Assembly: GCF_003201935.1 (NCBI RefSeq)
Contig: NZ_QJJL01000003.1
Location: 558,001 to 622,000 of the forward strand
Length of the DNA stretch: 64,000 nt
DNA from: Loktanella sp. PT4BL
GTDB lineage: Bacteria > Pseudomonadota > Alphaproteobacteria > Rhodobacterales > Rhodobacteraceae
Direction of reading: 5' to 3'
Made by a program: the position numbers and the translations under genes. The notes under the pieces are model-generated. The model was not told the DNA's origin. It saw nothing but the letters and a program-made list of their open reading frames with translations, and did no database searches. Positions 1-8,882 of the stretch are shown piece by piece. How positions within the stretch are numbered: the stretch's first letter is position 1; each line of letters begins with the position of its first letter.

Positions 1-482
1 TCGACATTCCGATCCTGACCCTTGTCGACGTGCCCGGGTTCTTGCCCGGGACCAGTCAGGAATATGCTGGTGTGATCAAACACGGCGCCAAGCTCTTGTT
101 TGCCTATGGCGAGGCGACGGTACCCAAAGTGACGGTGATCACGCGCAAAGCCTATGGCGGGGCCTATGTGGTGATGTCGTCCAAGCACCTGCGCGGTGAT
201 TTCAACTACGCATGGCCCACATCAGAGATTGCCGTGATGGGTGCCAAAGGGGCGACCGAGATCATTCACCGTGCCGACCTGAACAATCCCGAGAAACTCG
301 CCAAGCACACGCGGGATTACGAAGACCGCTTTGCCAACCCGTTTGTGGCTGCCGAAAAAGGTGTCATCGACGAGGTGATCATGCCGCAGTCTACGCGAAA
401 GCGGGTCTGCCGTGCCTTTGCCTCACTCCGCACCAAGAAAGTCCAGACGCCTTGGAAGAAGCACGACAATATTCCGCTTTGA
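1..482 (+). CDS. pccB: Propionyl-CoA carboxylase beta subunit, C-terminal part
   Basis: Carboxyltransferase subunit of propionyl-CoA carboxylase; it transfers the carboxyl group from biotin on PccA to propionyl-CoA, giving methylmalonyl-CoA. Only the last 159 codons are present because the gene runs off the left edge, so no start is seen; the frame begins at base 3. Visible family signatures are the carboxyltransferase stretch [11 protein letters not shown], the motif [12 protein letters not shown] and the typical terminal KKHDNIPL. It points toward pccA, but about 1.5 kb with small genes and two hairpins separates them, so the two are probably not on one simple message. The identification as PccB rather than another acyl-CoA carboxylase rests on the tail sequence and on pccA and the mutase downstream. 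Confidence 0.95.
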   Translation, partial: DIPILTLVDVPGFLPGTSQEYAGVIKHGAKLLFAYGEATVPKVTVITRKAYGGAYVVMSSKHLRGDFNYAWPTSEIAVMGAKGATEIIHRADLNNPEKLAKHTRDYEDRFANPFVAAEKGVIDEVIMPQSTRKRVCRAFASLRTKKVQTPWKKHDNIPL

Positions 483-694
483 CTTACCGGTGTGATCATA
501 AATTCGCGCAGAACCTGTCGCCGTTTTCTGTTGATGGCGAAGAACTGCCGATGACTGCTGTGACGTATGCTGCGTCCGGATACCATATTTGGAGCCACTT
601 TTGATGTCCGCCCAAAATCTAGACAGGTCAGCGGGGCGCTGCCGAAATTCTGAGACTTTGCCGCAACAATGGTTGCAGTTTGGCTCGGAGGTCT

Positions 695-722
695 TTGAGA
701 AAAAAGAATTTTTGCCTATTGT
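695..722 (+). promoter_or_regulatory. Possible promoter in the pccB downstream gap
   Basis: The gap from 483 to 812 contains no convincing gene. Within it, TTGAGA at 695-700 and TATTGT at 717-722 are 16 bases apart and could be a sigma-70 type promoter about 90 bases upstream of the small gene at 813. The hexamers match the consensus only partly. Open frames crossing this gap give arginine- or tryptophan-rich translations without family features and were not called. Confidence 0.25.
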
Positions 723-812
723 GGTGGAGCGCGAGACTCAGTTCGCGTGTCCGCAGGGCCAAGGTGACGCAGATCGCCAAACGCCTTGCACGCATAGAGG
801 CAGGCAAAAACA

Positions 813-953
813 ATGGTACAAGGACTTCTGGCTTTCACGGTGGCAGCGCTTATGGCGTTGGTTGCCGTTTCAGGCAGCCATGACCGCGCACCGCAGCAGA
901 TCACTTCTGATGTGGCCGCACAGCAGCACGCCAATTACGACGGGCTCTTCTAA
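813..953 (+). CDS. Small hydrophobic secreted or membrane peptide (46 aa)
   Basis: Unrecognised short gene. The 46-residue product starts MVQGLLAFTVAALMALVAV, a hydrophobic segment of about 18 residues, then a polar tail rich in Gln, His and Asp that ends NYDGLF. It could be a signal peptide with a very short mature part or a single-pass membrane peptide. AGAGG lies 12 bases before the ATG, a loose ribosome-binding site. It sits between pccB and the conserved gene at 1022 on the same strand, and a hairpin at 970-991 follows the stop. No function can be assigned; conservation between pccB and pccA in related genomes would be the test. Confidence 0.5.
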   Translation: MVQGLLAFTVAALMALVAVSGSHDRAPQQITSDVAAQQHANYDGLF

Positions 954-969
954 CGAAGACCGCTTTCTT

Positions 970-991
970 GGATGGGCCTACGGGCCCATCC
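970..991 (+). terminator. Hairpin after the 46-aa gene
   Basis: GGATGGGC and GCCCATCC form an 8-bp perfect stem with a short loop, placed between the stop at 953 and the start at 1022. There is no run of T after it, so it may be a weak terminator, an attenuator or an mRNA-stability hairpin rather than a strong intrinsic terminator. Confidence 0.45.
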
Positions 992-1021
992 GAACCACCT
1001 CTCTGAGAATGGGAGGCGCCA

Positions 1022-1390
1022 ATGGCTAACCTTCCATACATGGAGAAACACCGCGGGTTTCCGGGGCGTTTGCCCGGGACAGACTTTCAGTTCACCCTGC
1101 GGCGCGCCAACAAGGACGGGGCGACCGCGTTAAGCGAACGCATCCGCTATCCGGACCGTCGTCCGGCAGACCGCCGCGCTGATGCCGGTTTCATGCAGGC
1201 GCTTTGGGAAAATTTCGGCGAAGAACCATTTGTGCGCGGTAATCTGGACGCAGGCCGCCTGAGCTGGCTTTTCGGGCGTGAAGTGATCCCTGCCGAGGAC
1301 CCGTTTGATCCCGCCAGCTATGAGGCGATGTTGCAGATCGACGTCAAAGTTGCGCGCCAAAACTTCCCCGAAGTTTTCGGGGATGAATGA
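1022..1390 (+). CDS. Conserved hypothetical protein near pccA (122 aa)
   Basis: Soluble, charged 122-residue protein without signal peptide or membrane segment. The middle is rich in Arg and Asp (IRYPDRRPADRRADAG) and the C-terminal half is acidic and aromatic (LSWLFGREVIPAEDPFDP). GGGAGG lies 6 bases upstream of the ATG. I do not recognise a domain. The normal codon use, the good ribosome-binding site and the place in the propionate cluster support a real gene; a role in propionyl-CoA metabolism would be a guess from position only. Confidence 0.75.
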   Translation: MANLPYMEKHRGFPGRLPGTDFQFTLRRANKDGATALSERIRYPDRRPADRRADAGFMQALWENFGEEPFVRGNLDAGRLSWLFGREVIPAEDPFDPASYEAMLQIDVKVARQNFPEVFGDE

Positions 1391-1432
1391 TGATTTTTGC
1401 CAACGTGAACAGAATGTTAACGAAACAATCTA

Positions 1433-1458
1433 GGCGGGAAATCGCTCAATTTCCCGCC
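1433..1458 (+). terminator. Perfect 10-bp stem-loop after the 122-aa gene
   Basis: GGCGGGAAAT, a 6-base loop and ATTTCCCGCC form a perfect stem 42 bases after the stop at 1390. The T run is short (GTGTTTC), so termination is likely but not certain. The remainder of the gap, 1459-1730, shows no gene I would defend; a 31-codon open frame at 1508-1603 with a hydrophobic middle lacks a good ribosome-binding site. Confidence 0.6.
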
Positions 1459-1730
1459 GTGTTTCAACAAGACTATCCAGGGTCCGGATATTGCGGCACG
1501 TTGGCAGATGAAGCAGGTCAAGCCAATGCGGGTTCTGCTGCAAATTCTCTATACCGTTACCCTTCCCCTCATCGGCCTGCTTACTCACCAAGCAGGTCGA
1601 TAACGGAAATCCGCTTGTCCGCACGAAAAAATAGGCGTGATATTGGATATCACGGGGAAATCGCTATTCATCGTGGCGCAGATTGCACCAATTGTGGGGC
1701 GGTCGACATAACAACGATAGGCTTAAGATT

Positions 1731-1937
1731 ATGCAAAAGACATCAATCATCCTTGCGACAGTGGCAGTATTTGGTTTGGCAGGTTGCCTCGATAACGACG
1801 TTGAGCGCGGTGTCGCTGGCGCGGCAGGTGGTCTTGTGGCTGCCGAAGTGCTTGGCACAGACCGCACAGGAACAATGCTCGCTGGTGCTGCCGTTGGCGT
1901 GCTGTGCGACGACGCAGGCGTCCGCGCCTGCCGCTAA
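1731..1937 (+). CDS. Small glycine-zipper lipoprotein (68 aa)
   Basis: Predicted outer- or inner-membrane lipoprotein. The start is put at MQKTSIILATVAVFGLAGC because this gives a complete lipoprotein signal: Lys at residue 3, a hydrophobic core and lipobox LAGC with Cys19. The mature part is short and rich in Gly and Ala (GVAGAAGGLVAAE, MLAGAAVGVL), as in glycine-zipper lipoproteins, with two more cysteines near the end. It lies just upstream of pccA but is separated from it by a strong intrinsic terminator, so it is transcribed apart. The longer frame from 1683 would bury the signal and is rejected. Function unknown. Confidence 0.8.
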   Translation: MQKTSIILATVAVFGLAGCLDNDVERGVAGAAGGLVAAEVLGTDRTGTMLAGAAVGVLCDDAGVRACR

Positions 1938-1977
1938 GGTAAATCACCGCGCCTGTCTGGGGCGTGCAATAAAAAGA

Positions 1978-2021
1978 AACCGTCGTCGGGGTGTGCCCCC
2001 GGTGACGGTTTTTTCGTTTTT
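1978..2021 (+). terminator. Intrinsic terminator between the lipoprotein gene and pccA
   Basis: AACCGTC pairs with GACGGTT, and an inner GGGG pairs with CCCC around a TGTG loop; the stem is followed at once by TTTT and a second T run. This is the clearest rho-independent terminator in this part of the window and isolates pccA, whose start is 14 bases after it. Confidence 0.9.
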
Positions 2022-2034
2022 GGGGACGTAAAAC

Positions 2035-4032
2035 ATGTTCAAGAAAATTCTCATCGCCAACCGTGGTGAAATCGCCTGCCGCGTGATCAAGACCGCCCGC
2101 AAGATGGGCATCAAAACCGTCGCGATCTATTCCGATGCGGACCGCAACGCGCTGCACGTGAAAATGGCAGATGAGGCGGTGCACATTGGCCCGCCCCCTG
2201 CGAACCAGTCCTATATCGTCATCGACAAGGTGATGGATGCGATCAAGCAGACCGGCGCCGAAGCCGTGCACCCCGGTTACGGCTTTCTGTCCGAGAACTC
2301 CAAATTCGCCGAGGCGCTTGAGGCCGCGGGCGTTGCCTTTATCGGCCCACCCAAAGGTGCGATCGAGGCCATGGGCGACAAGATTACCTCAAAGAAGCTG
2401 GCACAAGAAGCAAATGTTTCGACGGTGCCGGGTTATATGGGTTTGATTGCGGATGCCGAAGAGGCCGTGAAAATCTCGAATGAGATCGGCTATCCGGTGA
2501 TGATCAAAGCCTCTGCCGGTGGCGGCGGTAAAGGCATGCGCATCGCGTGGAACGACACCGAGGCGCGCGAAGGGTTTCAATCTTCCAAGAACGAAGCGGC
2601 CAACAGCTTTGGCGACGACCGTATCTTTATCGAGAAATTCGTCACCCAACCCCGCCACATCGAAATTCAGGTGCTATGCGACAGCCACGGCAACGCGGTC
2701 TACCTGCACGAACGCGAATGTTCGATCCAGCGCCGCAACCAGAAGGTCATCGAAGAGGCGCCGAGCCCCTTCCTTGATGAAGCCACCCGCAAGGCGATGG
2801 GCGAACAATCCGTCGCTCTGGCCCAGGCCGTGGGCTACACCAGCGCGGGCACTGTTGAATTTATCGTCGATGGCGACCGCAATTTCTACTTCCTCGAAAT
2901 GAACACCCGTTTGCAGGTGGAACACCCTGTGACCGAGCTGATTACGGGCATCGACCTTGTCGAACAGATGATCCGCGTGGCGGCAGGTGAGAAGCTGCCG
3001 TTCCAGCAGTCGGACCTGAAGATCAACGGCTGGGCGATGGAAAGCCGCCTTTATGCCGAAGACCCTTATCGCGGGTTCCTGCCATCCATCGGTCGTCTGA
3101 CGCGCTATCGCCCCCCTGCGGAGGAAGCGACGCCAACGCGCGCTGTGCGCAACGATACCGGTGTGTTCGAGGGCGGCGAGATCAGCATGTATTACGACCC
3201 GATGATCGCGAAGCTGTGCACATGGGCCCCTGACCGCGCCACCGCGATCGAGGAAATGCGGCTGGCGCTGGACGGGTTCGAGCTTGAAGGGATCGGGCAT
3301 AACCTGCCGTTCCTCGCGGCGGTTTATGACCATCCGAAATTTACCAGCGGCGAGATGACCACCGCATTTATCGAGGAAGAATACCCAGACGGTTTCGAGG
3401 GTGTGACCCTTGGCAAGACCGATTGCGAACGCGTCGCGGCGGCTGCGGCGGCCATGCACCGCGTTGCAGAAATTCGCCGGACGCGCATTTCGGGGCGGAT
3501 GGACAACCACGAACGCCACGTTGGCGAAGACTGGGTCGTGAGCCTGCAGGGCGACTCCCACAATGTCGTGATCAGCGCCGACAAAACCGGTGCGGATGTC
3601 GCTATCGGTGGCAGGTCACTGCGGGTCGAAAGTGATTGGACGCCGGGCGATCCACTGGCGCGTCTGATGGTGGATGGTGCACCATTGGTCCTGAAGATTG
3701 GTAAAATCTCGGGTGGTTTCCGTGTGCGTTACCGCGGTGCAGACATCAAAGTGCATGTGCGCACCCCGCGTCAGGCAGAACTGGCGGCACTGATGCCTGA
3801 AAAGGTGGCCCCTGATACGTCGAAATACCTGCTGTGTCCGATGCCGGGTCTGATTGTGAAAATCGACGTGGCCGAAGGCGATGAAGTGCAGGAAGGCCAG
3901 GCCCTTTGCACCGTCGAGGCGATGAAGATGGAAAACATCCTGCGTGCTGAACGCAAAGGCAGGGTCAAGGCGATCAAGGCAGGCGCAGGCGACAGCCTCG
4001 CCGTGGACGAAGTGATCATGGAGTTCGAATAG
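2035..4032 (+). CDS. pccA: Propionyl-CoA carboxylase alpha subunit (biotin carboxylase + BCCP)
   Basis: Biotin-dependent subunit of cytosolic propionyl-CoA carboxylase: the ATP-grasp biotin carboxylase half carboxylates biotin, which swings to PccB. The 665-residue length fits PccA. Visible in order: N-terminal FKKILIANRGEIACRVI, the glycine-rich ATP loop KASAGGGGKGMRI near residue 157, catalytic EMNTRLQVEHPVTE near 287, a middle linker/BT-type region, and the biotinyl domain with EAMKMEN, biotinylated lysine K631. The start follows a terminator by 14 bases, so the promoter must be very close or transcription must read through. The next gene begins one base after its stop. Confidence 0.97.
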   Translation: MFKKILIANRGEIACRVIKTARKMGIKTVAIYSDADRNALHVKMADEAVHIGPPPANQSYIVIDKVMDAIKQTGAEAVHPGYGFLSENSKFAEALEAAGVAFIGPPKGAIEAMGDKITSKKLAQEANVSTVPGYMGLIADAEEAVKISNEIGYPVMIKASAGGGGKGMRIAWNDTEAREGFQSSKNEAANSFGDDRIFIEKFVTQPRHIEIQVLCDSHGNAVYLHERECSIQRRNQKVIEEAPSPFLDEATRKAMGEQSVALAQAVGYTSAGTVEFIVDGDRNFYFLEMNTRLQVEHPVTELITGIDLVEQMIRVAAGEKLPFQQSDLKINGWAMESRLYAEDPYRGFLPSIGRLTRYRPPAEEATPTRAVRNDTGVFEGGEISMYYDPMIAKLCTWAPDRATAIEEMRLALDGFELEGIGHNLPFLAAVYDHPKFTSGEMTTAFIEEEYPDGFEGVTLGKTDCERVAAAAAAMHRVAEIRRTRISGRMDNHERHVGEDWVVSLQGDSHNVVISADKTGADVAIGGRSLRVESDWTPGDPLARLMVDGAPLVLKIGKISGGFRVRYRGADIKVHVRTPRQAELAALMPEKVAPDTSKYLLCPMPGLIVKIDVAEGDEVQEGQALCTVEAMKMENILRAERKGRVKAIKAGAGDSLAVDEVIMEFE

Positions 4033-4033
4033 A

Positions 4034-4405
4034 TTGCGAGAATGGCTGGCATATCTGGCAGCCTTCGGGATCGCCCTTGCGTCTGCCACTGGCGGCTTTT
4101 TTGTGGGCTTTCGGATTGTGATGTCCAGCGCCAGGTTTGAGATGGCCGGCTTTTTTGCTGTCGTCATCCTGATGCCCTTGGCCGTGGCGCTGGCTGTTTT
4201 TATAATCAGCTATGCGGCGTTTTCTGACCGGTGGCTTGGCTGGACAAACAGCGTGATTGCGGCGGCCTTTACCGGCATCACCGCGTTGGTCTGCTTCACG
4301 TTGATTGTCCAAGACGTGCTGGAAGAGGTTCCAGCCGCAATCCTGTTGGTCCTGACACTGTTTTTCGGAGGGCGCTATCTACTCAAGCGCGCATCCTTTG
4401 ACTGA
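4034..4405 (+). CDS. Four-helix membrane protein of unknown function (123 aa)
   Basis: Small inner-membrane protein with four hydrophobic segments (about residues 5-27, 36-57, 72-95 and 100-118) and few charges. It begins with TTG one base after the pccA stop; GGAG inside the end of pccA lies at a fitting distance, which supports TTG as the start and translational coupling to pccA. An ATG 30 codons later would delete the first helix. No family recognised. Its stop is 6 bases from the stop of the convergent gene at 4412. Confidence 0.7.
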   Translation: MREWLAYLAAFGIALASATGGFFVGFRIVMSSARFEMAGFFAVVILMPLAVALAVFIISYAAFSDRWLGWTNSVIAAAFTGITALVCFTLIVQDVLEEVPAAILLVLTLFFGGRYLLKRASFD

Positions 4406-4411
4406 GCGCGG

Positions 4412-4873
4412 TTACGGCTGGACCGTGCGCCGGTCTGCAATCTCTTGCTGGCGCAGGGGCATTTTGTCGATCGAGCGGGACAATTCGCGCACGTCATACG
4501 GTTCGGGTTTGCGCAGGGCGACACGCCCGTCTTTGCCAACCAGCGCCATCATGTATCCACGTGGTCGCAGTGTTGTCCGCACATCCGACATCGCATCGGG
4601 ATCAGTATCGGTAATGATGATCACATCGCGTTCGACCAGTTGGTCGATATCGGCCATCAGCAAATCAATCTGCTGGCGAAAGCGCGGATCGTTGGGCGTG
4701 TCCGCAAAGACAACCAAAGGCCGCAGAACCCATTGCAGCGCATCCAGATCGATTTCGCTGCCGTCAAAGACGGTCGTGGGCATTTCTTCCCAGCGTTCCA
4801 GAACAGTTTTTTCCTGTGCCACTGCGGGTGAGACCAGCAGTGCAGCGAGGGCGATGTTGATCAGTAACTTCAT
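4412..4873 (-). CDS. DUF4174 secreted protein (153 aa)
   Basis: Periplasmic protein with an N-terminal signal (MKLLINIALAALLVSPAVAQ). The mature part matches the DUF4174 pattern: PLVVFADTPNDPRFRQQ, then DVIIITDTD, then a loop GYMMALVGKDGRVALRKPEP and the closing helix with DKMPLRQQEI. The family is predicted to adopt a thioredoxin-like fold but here it has no cysteine, so a redox role is not indicated. The start at 4873 is chosen for the signal peptide; a longer frame upstream has none. It stands alone between two plus-strand metabolic genes. Function unknown. Confidence 0.85.
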   Translation of the reverse strand: MKLLINIALAALLVSPAVAQEKTVLERWEEMPTTVFDGSEIDLDALQWVLRPLVVFADTPNDPRFRQQIDLLMADIDQLVERDVIIITDTDPDAMSDVRTTLRPRGYMMALVGKDGRVALRKPEPYDVRELSRSIDKMPLRQQEIADRRTVQP

Positions 4874-4974
4874 AAACTTGGATATAGAGGCGCTTGCGCC
4901 AAAAGCTAAGGGGCAACTGCATTTTGCATCAAACAAATGCGTGTCCGCCACCAGAAATACCGCCGGAGGTCACA

Positions 4975-7101
4975 ATGTCTGACAAGAAAACTTGGGAAGA
5001 AATTGCCCGCAAAGAGCTACGTGGCAAGCCTTTGGAGGCCCTGACGTGGGACACGCTGGAGGGCATCCCTGTCCAGCCGCTTTACACCGCAGAGGATGTG
5101 GACGGATTGCCGCATATGGGTGGTATCCCCGGACAGGCCCCGTTTACGCGCGGGGTCAAGGCCACGATGTACGCAGGCCGACCCTGGACGATCCGGCAAT
5201 ATGCAGGGTTTTCCACGGCAGAAGAGTCCAACGCGTTTTACCGCAAGGCGCTGGCGGCAGGCCAACAGGGGGTGTCGGTGGCCTTCGATCTGGCCACCCA
5301 CCGCGGTTATGACAGCGACCACCCCCGCGTTGAGGGCGACGTGGGCAAGGCCGGTGTGGCGATTGACAGCGTCGAGGATATGAAAATCCTCTTTGATGGC
5401 ATCCCGCTGGACAAGGTCAGCGTGTCGATGACGATGAACGGAGCGGTTATTCCGATCCTCGCCAATTTCATCGTCGCCGGAGAAGAGCAGGGGCATCCGC
5501 GCAACGTGCTGTCGGGCACTATTCAGAATGACATTCTGAAGGAATTCATGGTGAGGAATACCTATGTTTATCCGCCAGAACCTTCGATGCGGATCATTGC
5601 CGATATCATTGAATATACCACCGCCGAGATGCCGAAATTCAACTCGATCTCGATCTCGGGCTATCACATGCAAGAGGCAGGGGCGAATTTGGTGCAGGAG
5701 CTGGCCTATACGCTGGCCGACGGGCGCGAATATGTGCGCACTGCCATCGCGCGCGGCATGGATGTGGATAAATTCGCCGGACGCCTCAGCTTTTTCTTTG
5801 CCATTGGCATGAACTTCTTCATGGAGGCCGCCAAGCTGCGCGCCGCACGTCTGCTCTGGTCGCGGATCATGGCCGAGTTTGAGCCCAAAGACCCCAAGTC
5901 ATCCATGCTGCGCACCCATTGCCAGACTTCGGGCGTGTCGTTGCAGGAACAGGACCCGTATAACAACGTCATCCGCACCGCCTATGAGGCGATGAGTGCT
6001 GTGCTGGGCGGCACCCAGTCGCTGCACACCAACGCGCTGGACGAGGCGATTGCCTTGCCCACCGAATTCAGCGCACGGATTGCCCGCAATACCCAATTGA
6101 TCCTGCAAGAGGAAACAGGGGTTACCAATGTGGTCGATCCTTTGGCGGGCTCATATTACGTCGAAAAGCTGACCCATGATCTGGCGGAACAGGCCTGGAA
6201 GCTGATCGAAGAGGTTGAAGAGATGGGCGGCATGACCAAGGCCGTGGCCTCTGGCATGCCCAAACTGCGGATCGAGGAAACGGCTGCCAAGCGGCAGGCG
6301 GGGATTGACCGTGGCACCGAAGTGGTCGTGGGCGTCAACAAGTACCGCAAGGACAACGAAGACCCCATCGACATTCTGGATATCGACAATGAGGCGGTGC
6401 GCCTGTCGCAGATCGCGCGGATCGAGGCCACGAAAGCGGCCCGTGATGAAGCCGCCTGCGCGGCTGCCCTTACCGAAATCACCCGCCGCGCCCATGAAGG
6501 CGGCAACTTGCTCGAAGCCGCGGTCGATGCATCACGCGCCCGCGCCACAGTCGGAGAGATCAGCATGGCCATGGAAAAAGCATTCGGACGGCACCGCGCC
6601 GAGGTGAAGACATTGGCGGGCGTTTACGGCGCAGCCTATGAGGGCGACGCAGGCTTTGCGGCCATTCAGGAAAGCGTTGAAAAATTCGCCGAAGAAGAGG
6701 GGCGCCGCCCGCGTATGCTTGTCGTCAAGATGGGGCAGGACGGGCATGACCGCGGGGCCAAGGTGATCGCCACCGCCTTTGCCGATATCGGCTTTGACGT
6801 GGACGTGGGCCCCCTGTTCCAGACCCCTGCCGAGGCCGCACAGGATGCCATCGACAATGATGTGCATGTGATCGGTATCAGCAGCCAGGCGGCAGGGCAT
6901 AAGACCCTTGCGCCGAAACTGGTGCAGGCGCTGAAAGATGCAGGTGCTGACGATATTATCGTGATCTGTGGCGGGGTGATCCCGCAGCAGGACTATCAGT
7001 TCCTTTATGATTGCGGCGTGAAGGCGATTTTCGGACCAGGCACGAATATCCCCAAAGCGGCGGCGGATATCCTGAACCTGATCCGCACAGCGCGCACATA
7101 G
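4975..7101 (+). CDS. scpA: Methylmalonyl-CoA mutase
   Basis: Adenosylcobalamin-dependent mutase converting (R)-methylmalonyl-CoA to succinyl-CoA, the last step of propionate assimilation in the cytosol. The 708-residue single chain has the catalytic TIM barrel ([20 protein letters not shown], then [16 protein letters not shown]) and a C-terminal B12-binding domain with DGHDRG; His591 is the predicted lower axial cobalt ligand, followed by ISSQAAGH and GGVIP. GGAGG at 4965-4969 fixes the ATG at 4975; an in-frame upstream start would add a low-complexity leader. It completes the PccB-PccA-mutase pathway present in this window. The methylmalonyl-CoA epimerase is not clearly present here, though a VOC gene follows. 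Confidence 0.97.
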   Translation: MSDKKTWEEIARKELRGKPLEALTWDTLEGIPVQPLYTAEDVDGLPHMGGIPGQAPFTRGVKATMYAGRPWTIRQYAGFSTAEESNAFYRKALAAGQQGVSVAFDLATHRGYDSDHPRVEGDVGKAGVAIDSVEDMKILFDGIPLDKVSVSMTMNGAVIPILANFIVAGEEQGHPRNVLSGTIQNDILKEFMVRNTYVYPPEPSMRIIADIIEYTTAEMPKFNSISISGYHMQEAGANLVQELAYTLADGREYVRTAIARGMDVDKFAGRLSFFFAIGMNFFMEAAKLRAARLLWSRIMAEFEPKDPKSSMLRTHCQTSGVSLQEQDPYNNVIRTAYEAMSAVLGGTQSLHTNALDEAIALPTEFSARIARNTQLILQEETGVTNVVDPLAGSYYVEKLTHDLAEQAWKLIEEVEEMGGMTKAVASGMPKLRIEETAAKRQAGIDRGTEVVVGVNKYRKDNEDPIDILDIDNEAVRLSQIARIEATKAARDEAACAAALTEITRRAHEGGNLLEAAVDASRARATVGEISMAMEKAFGRHRAEVKTLAGVYGAAYEGDAGFAAIQESVEKFAEEEGRRPRMLVVKMGQDGHDRGAKVIATAFADIGFDVDVGPLFQTPAEAAQDAIDNDVHVIGISSQAAGHKTLAPKLVQALKDAGADDIIVICGGVIPQQDYQFLYDCGVKAIFGPGTNIPKAAADILNLIRTART

Positions 7102-7107
7102 GAGCGA

Positions 7108-7722
7108 ATGATGATCAAACTGGACCATCTTGCCGTTGCCTGTACCGACCTTGCCGAAGGCACGGCGTGGGTCGAGGAACAGCTGGGTGTGACCCTGCAA
7201 CCCGGCGGGCAACATCCGCGTTATGGCACTTACAATAGGTTGCTTGGTCTGGCCGATGGGCTCTATTTCGAGGTGATTGCGAAAGAACCCGGCGCCGTGC
7301 CCGAGGCGGGCCATGCGTGGTTCGGGCTGGATGATTTTACCGGCCCGCCGCGCCTTGCGAACTGGATTTGCCAGACCGATGATCTTGCGGGGGCCTTGGC
7401 CAAAGCACCTGCAGCGGCGGGCAGCGCGCGCGCGTTGACGCGGGGCGACTTGCATTGGCAAATCACTGTGCCCGACGATGGCAGCCTGCCGTATCAGGGG
7501 GCCTTTCCGACGTTGATTGAATGGGGCGCCGGCATGCAGCATCCCAGCGCACGGCTGACGCCAAGCGGTGTGCGGTTGCGCAAATTGGAGGTCAGCCACC
7601 CTGATGCGTCCGACCTGATGCAAATGATGGATCTTGCCGACAGCCGCGTCGAAATGGTCACGGGGCCGTTCGGCTTGCGCGCCACCTTCGACACCCCCAG
7701 CGGGGTCAGGACACTGGCATGA
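7108..7722 (+). CDS. VOC / glyoxalase-like domain protein (204 aa)
   Basis: Vicinal-oxygen-chelate superfamily protein of the Glyoxalase_3 type. The N-terminus MIKLDHLAVACTDLAEGTAWV carries the first metal-ligand type histidine (DHLAV), and a second half repeats the fold less clearly. It starts 6 bases after the mutase stop (ATGATG; either Met is possible) and overlaps the next gene by ATGA. Epimerases of methylmalonyl-CoA also belong to VOC but are shorter and have a different pattern, so I do not call it epimerase. Its substrate is unknown; the position after the mutase is the only hint. Confidence 0.8.
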   Translation: MMIKLDHLAVACTDLAEGTAWVEEQLGVTLQPGGQHPRYGTYNRLLGLADGLYFEVIAKEPGAVPEAGHAWFGLDDFTGPPRLANWICQTDDLAGALAKAPAAAGSARALTRGDLHWQITVPDDGSLPYQGAFPTLIEWGAGMQHPSARLTPSGVRLRKLEVSHPDASDLMQMMDLADSRVEMVTGPFGLRATFDTPSGVRTLA

Positions 7723-8186
7723 TCCGCGCCGCGACCCGGGTGGATGCACCACAGATCGCGGCAATCTGGAACCATGCGATCCGCGAGACGACAATCACTT
7801 TCAATCCGGTCGAAAAATCCGATGGGGAAGTGGCTGATCTGACAGCGCAGGATTGTCTGGTCTGGGAGGTTGATGGCCGCGTTTTGGGCTTTGCGCGGTA
7901 TTTTCCGTTTCGGGGCGGCGAGGGCTATCGTTTCACTGTCGAGCACACGATCATGTTGCATCAGGACGTGCAGGGACAGGGCGGTGGGCGGCAGTTGATG
8001 GCGGCACTTTGCGCCCAAGCCGCGGCGGCAGGCAAGCACAGCATGTTCGCCGGATGCAGCGCCGAAAACGCAGGCGCTGTTGCCTTTCATGCCCGTATGG
8101 GGTTCGCAGAGGTTGCAAGATTGCCCGAAGTGGGGTTCAAGTTCGGGCGTTGGATTGATTTAGTCCTGATGCAAAAACGCCTGTAA
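7719..8186 (+). CDS. GNAT acetyltransferase, phosphinothricin-acetyltransferase type
   Basis: Acetyl-CoA-dependent N-acetyltransferase of 155 residues. The start MIRAATRVDAPQIAAIWNHAI and the HTIMLHQDVQGQGGGRQL segment, with the Q/R-x-x-G-x-G/A acetyl-CoA loop, place it in the Pat/Bar/YncA branch of GNAT enzymes, which acylate small amino compounds such as methionine derivatives. The final AFHARMGFAEVARLPEVGFK also fits. It overlaps the VOC gene by 4 bases and is cotranscribed with it. The actual substrate cannot be read from sequence. Confidence 0.88.
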   Translation: MIRAATRVDAPQIAAIWNHAIRETTITFNPVEKSDGEVADLTAQDCLVWEVDGRVLGFARYFPFRGGEGYRFTVEHTIMLHQDVQGQGGGRQLMAALCAQAAAAGKHSMFAGCSAENAGAVAFHARMGFAEVARLPEVGFKFGRWIDLVLMQKRL

Positions 8187-8201
8187 AAAGGACCGTACTT
8201 T

Positions 8202-8882
8202 ATGTCGATTTGGTCCCGCATGGCCGAAGCAATCGCAGCACTCGCCAAAGGTGAGGGGCTGTCGGCTGTCTTCGAGAAACTGCGCGCGTCACCGGATCGG
8301 ACTGTGGCATTTGCGATCGCCGTGATCGCGCTGGGCGCAAAGATGGCCAAGGCAGACGGGCAGGTGACCAAGGATGAGGTCGTGGCCTTCCGCGAGGTCT
8401 TTGTGATCCCGGCTGCGGAAGAGGCGAACGCGGCGCGGGTGTTCAACCTCGCACGCCAGGATGTGGCGGGCTACGATATCTACGCACGCCGCATCAAGGC
8501 AATGTATGGCGATGACGTCAGCCCGTTGCGCGATTTGCTGGAGGGGCTGTTTCACATCGCATTGGCCGATGGCGTTTATCACCCCAAGGAAGACGATTTC
8601 TTGCATGAGGTCGCGGCCATTTTTGGCTTTGACGAGCGCCGCTTCCGCAGCATCCGTGCGCAATTCGTGGATGAAGCCGAGCGCGATCCCTACGATGTGC
8701 TGGGGGTGGACCCCACGGCGTCAAAGGACGAGATCCGCGCGGCGTGGCGCCAATTGGTGCGCGATACCCATCCTGACCAGATGATGGCGCGCGGCGTACC
8801 CGAAGAGGCGGTGAAGCTTGCAGAACGGCGGATGGTGGCAATCAACCGTGCCTGGGAAGAGATACAGGGGAACCACGCGTGA
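8202..8882 (+). CDS. TerB-like plus J-domain protein (DjlA-like)
   Basis: Two-domain co-chaperone-like protein of 226 residues. Residues about 40-150 form a TerB/tellurite-resistance-like helical domain with paired AKADGQVTKDEV and ALADGVYHPKEDDF acidic loops. The C-terminal J domain (from DPYDVLGVDPTASKDEI) has the HPD tripeptide at residues 190-192 needed to stimulate DnaK ATPase. DjlA of enterics has the same order but an N-terminal membrane helix, which is absent here, so the protein is probably cytosolic. It overlaps the next gene by 4 bases (GTGA). Confidence 0.9.
   Translation: MSIWSRMAEAIAALAKGEGLSAVFEKLRASPDRTVAFAIAVIALGAKMAKADGQVTKDEVVAFREVFVIPAAEEANAARVFNLARQDVAGYDIYARRIKAMYGDDVSPLRDLLEGLFHIALADGVYHPKEDDFLHEVAAIFGFDERRFRSIRAQFVDEAERDPYDVLGVDPTASKDEIRAAWRQLVRDTHPDQMMARGVPEEAVKLAERRMVAINRAWEEIQGNHA

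Noticed and set aside
589..1029. Open frame of 146 codons after pccB
   Set aside because: Product is Arg/Trp/Gln-rich without family features, and it runs through a better-supported small gene and a hairpin.
1508..1603. 31-codon frame with hydrophobic middle
   Set aside because: No convincing ribosome-binding site and no similarity; noted only in the gap description.
7108..7722. Methylmalonyl-CoA epimerase
   Set aside because: VOC fold and position after the mutase are suggestive, but length and motifs differ from the epimerase family.
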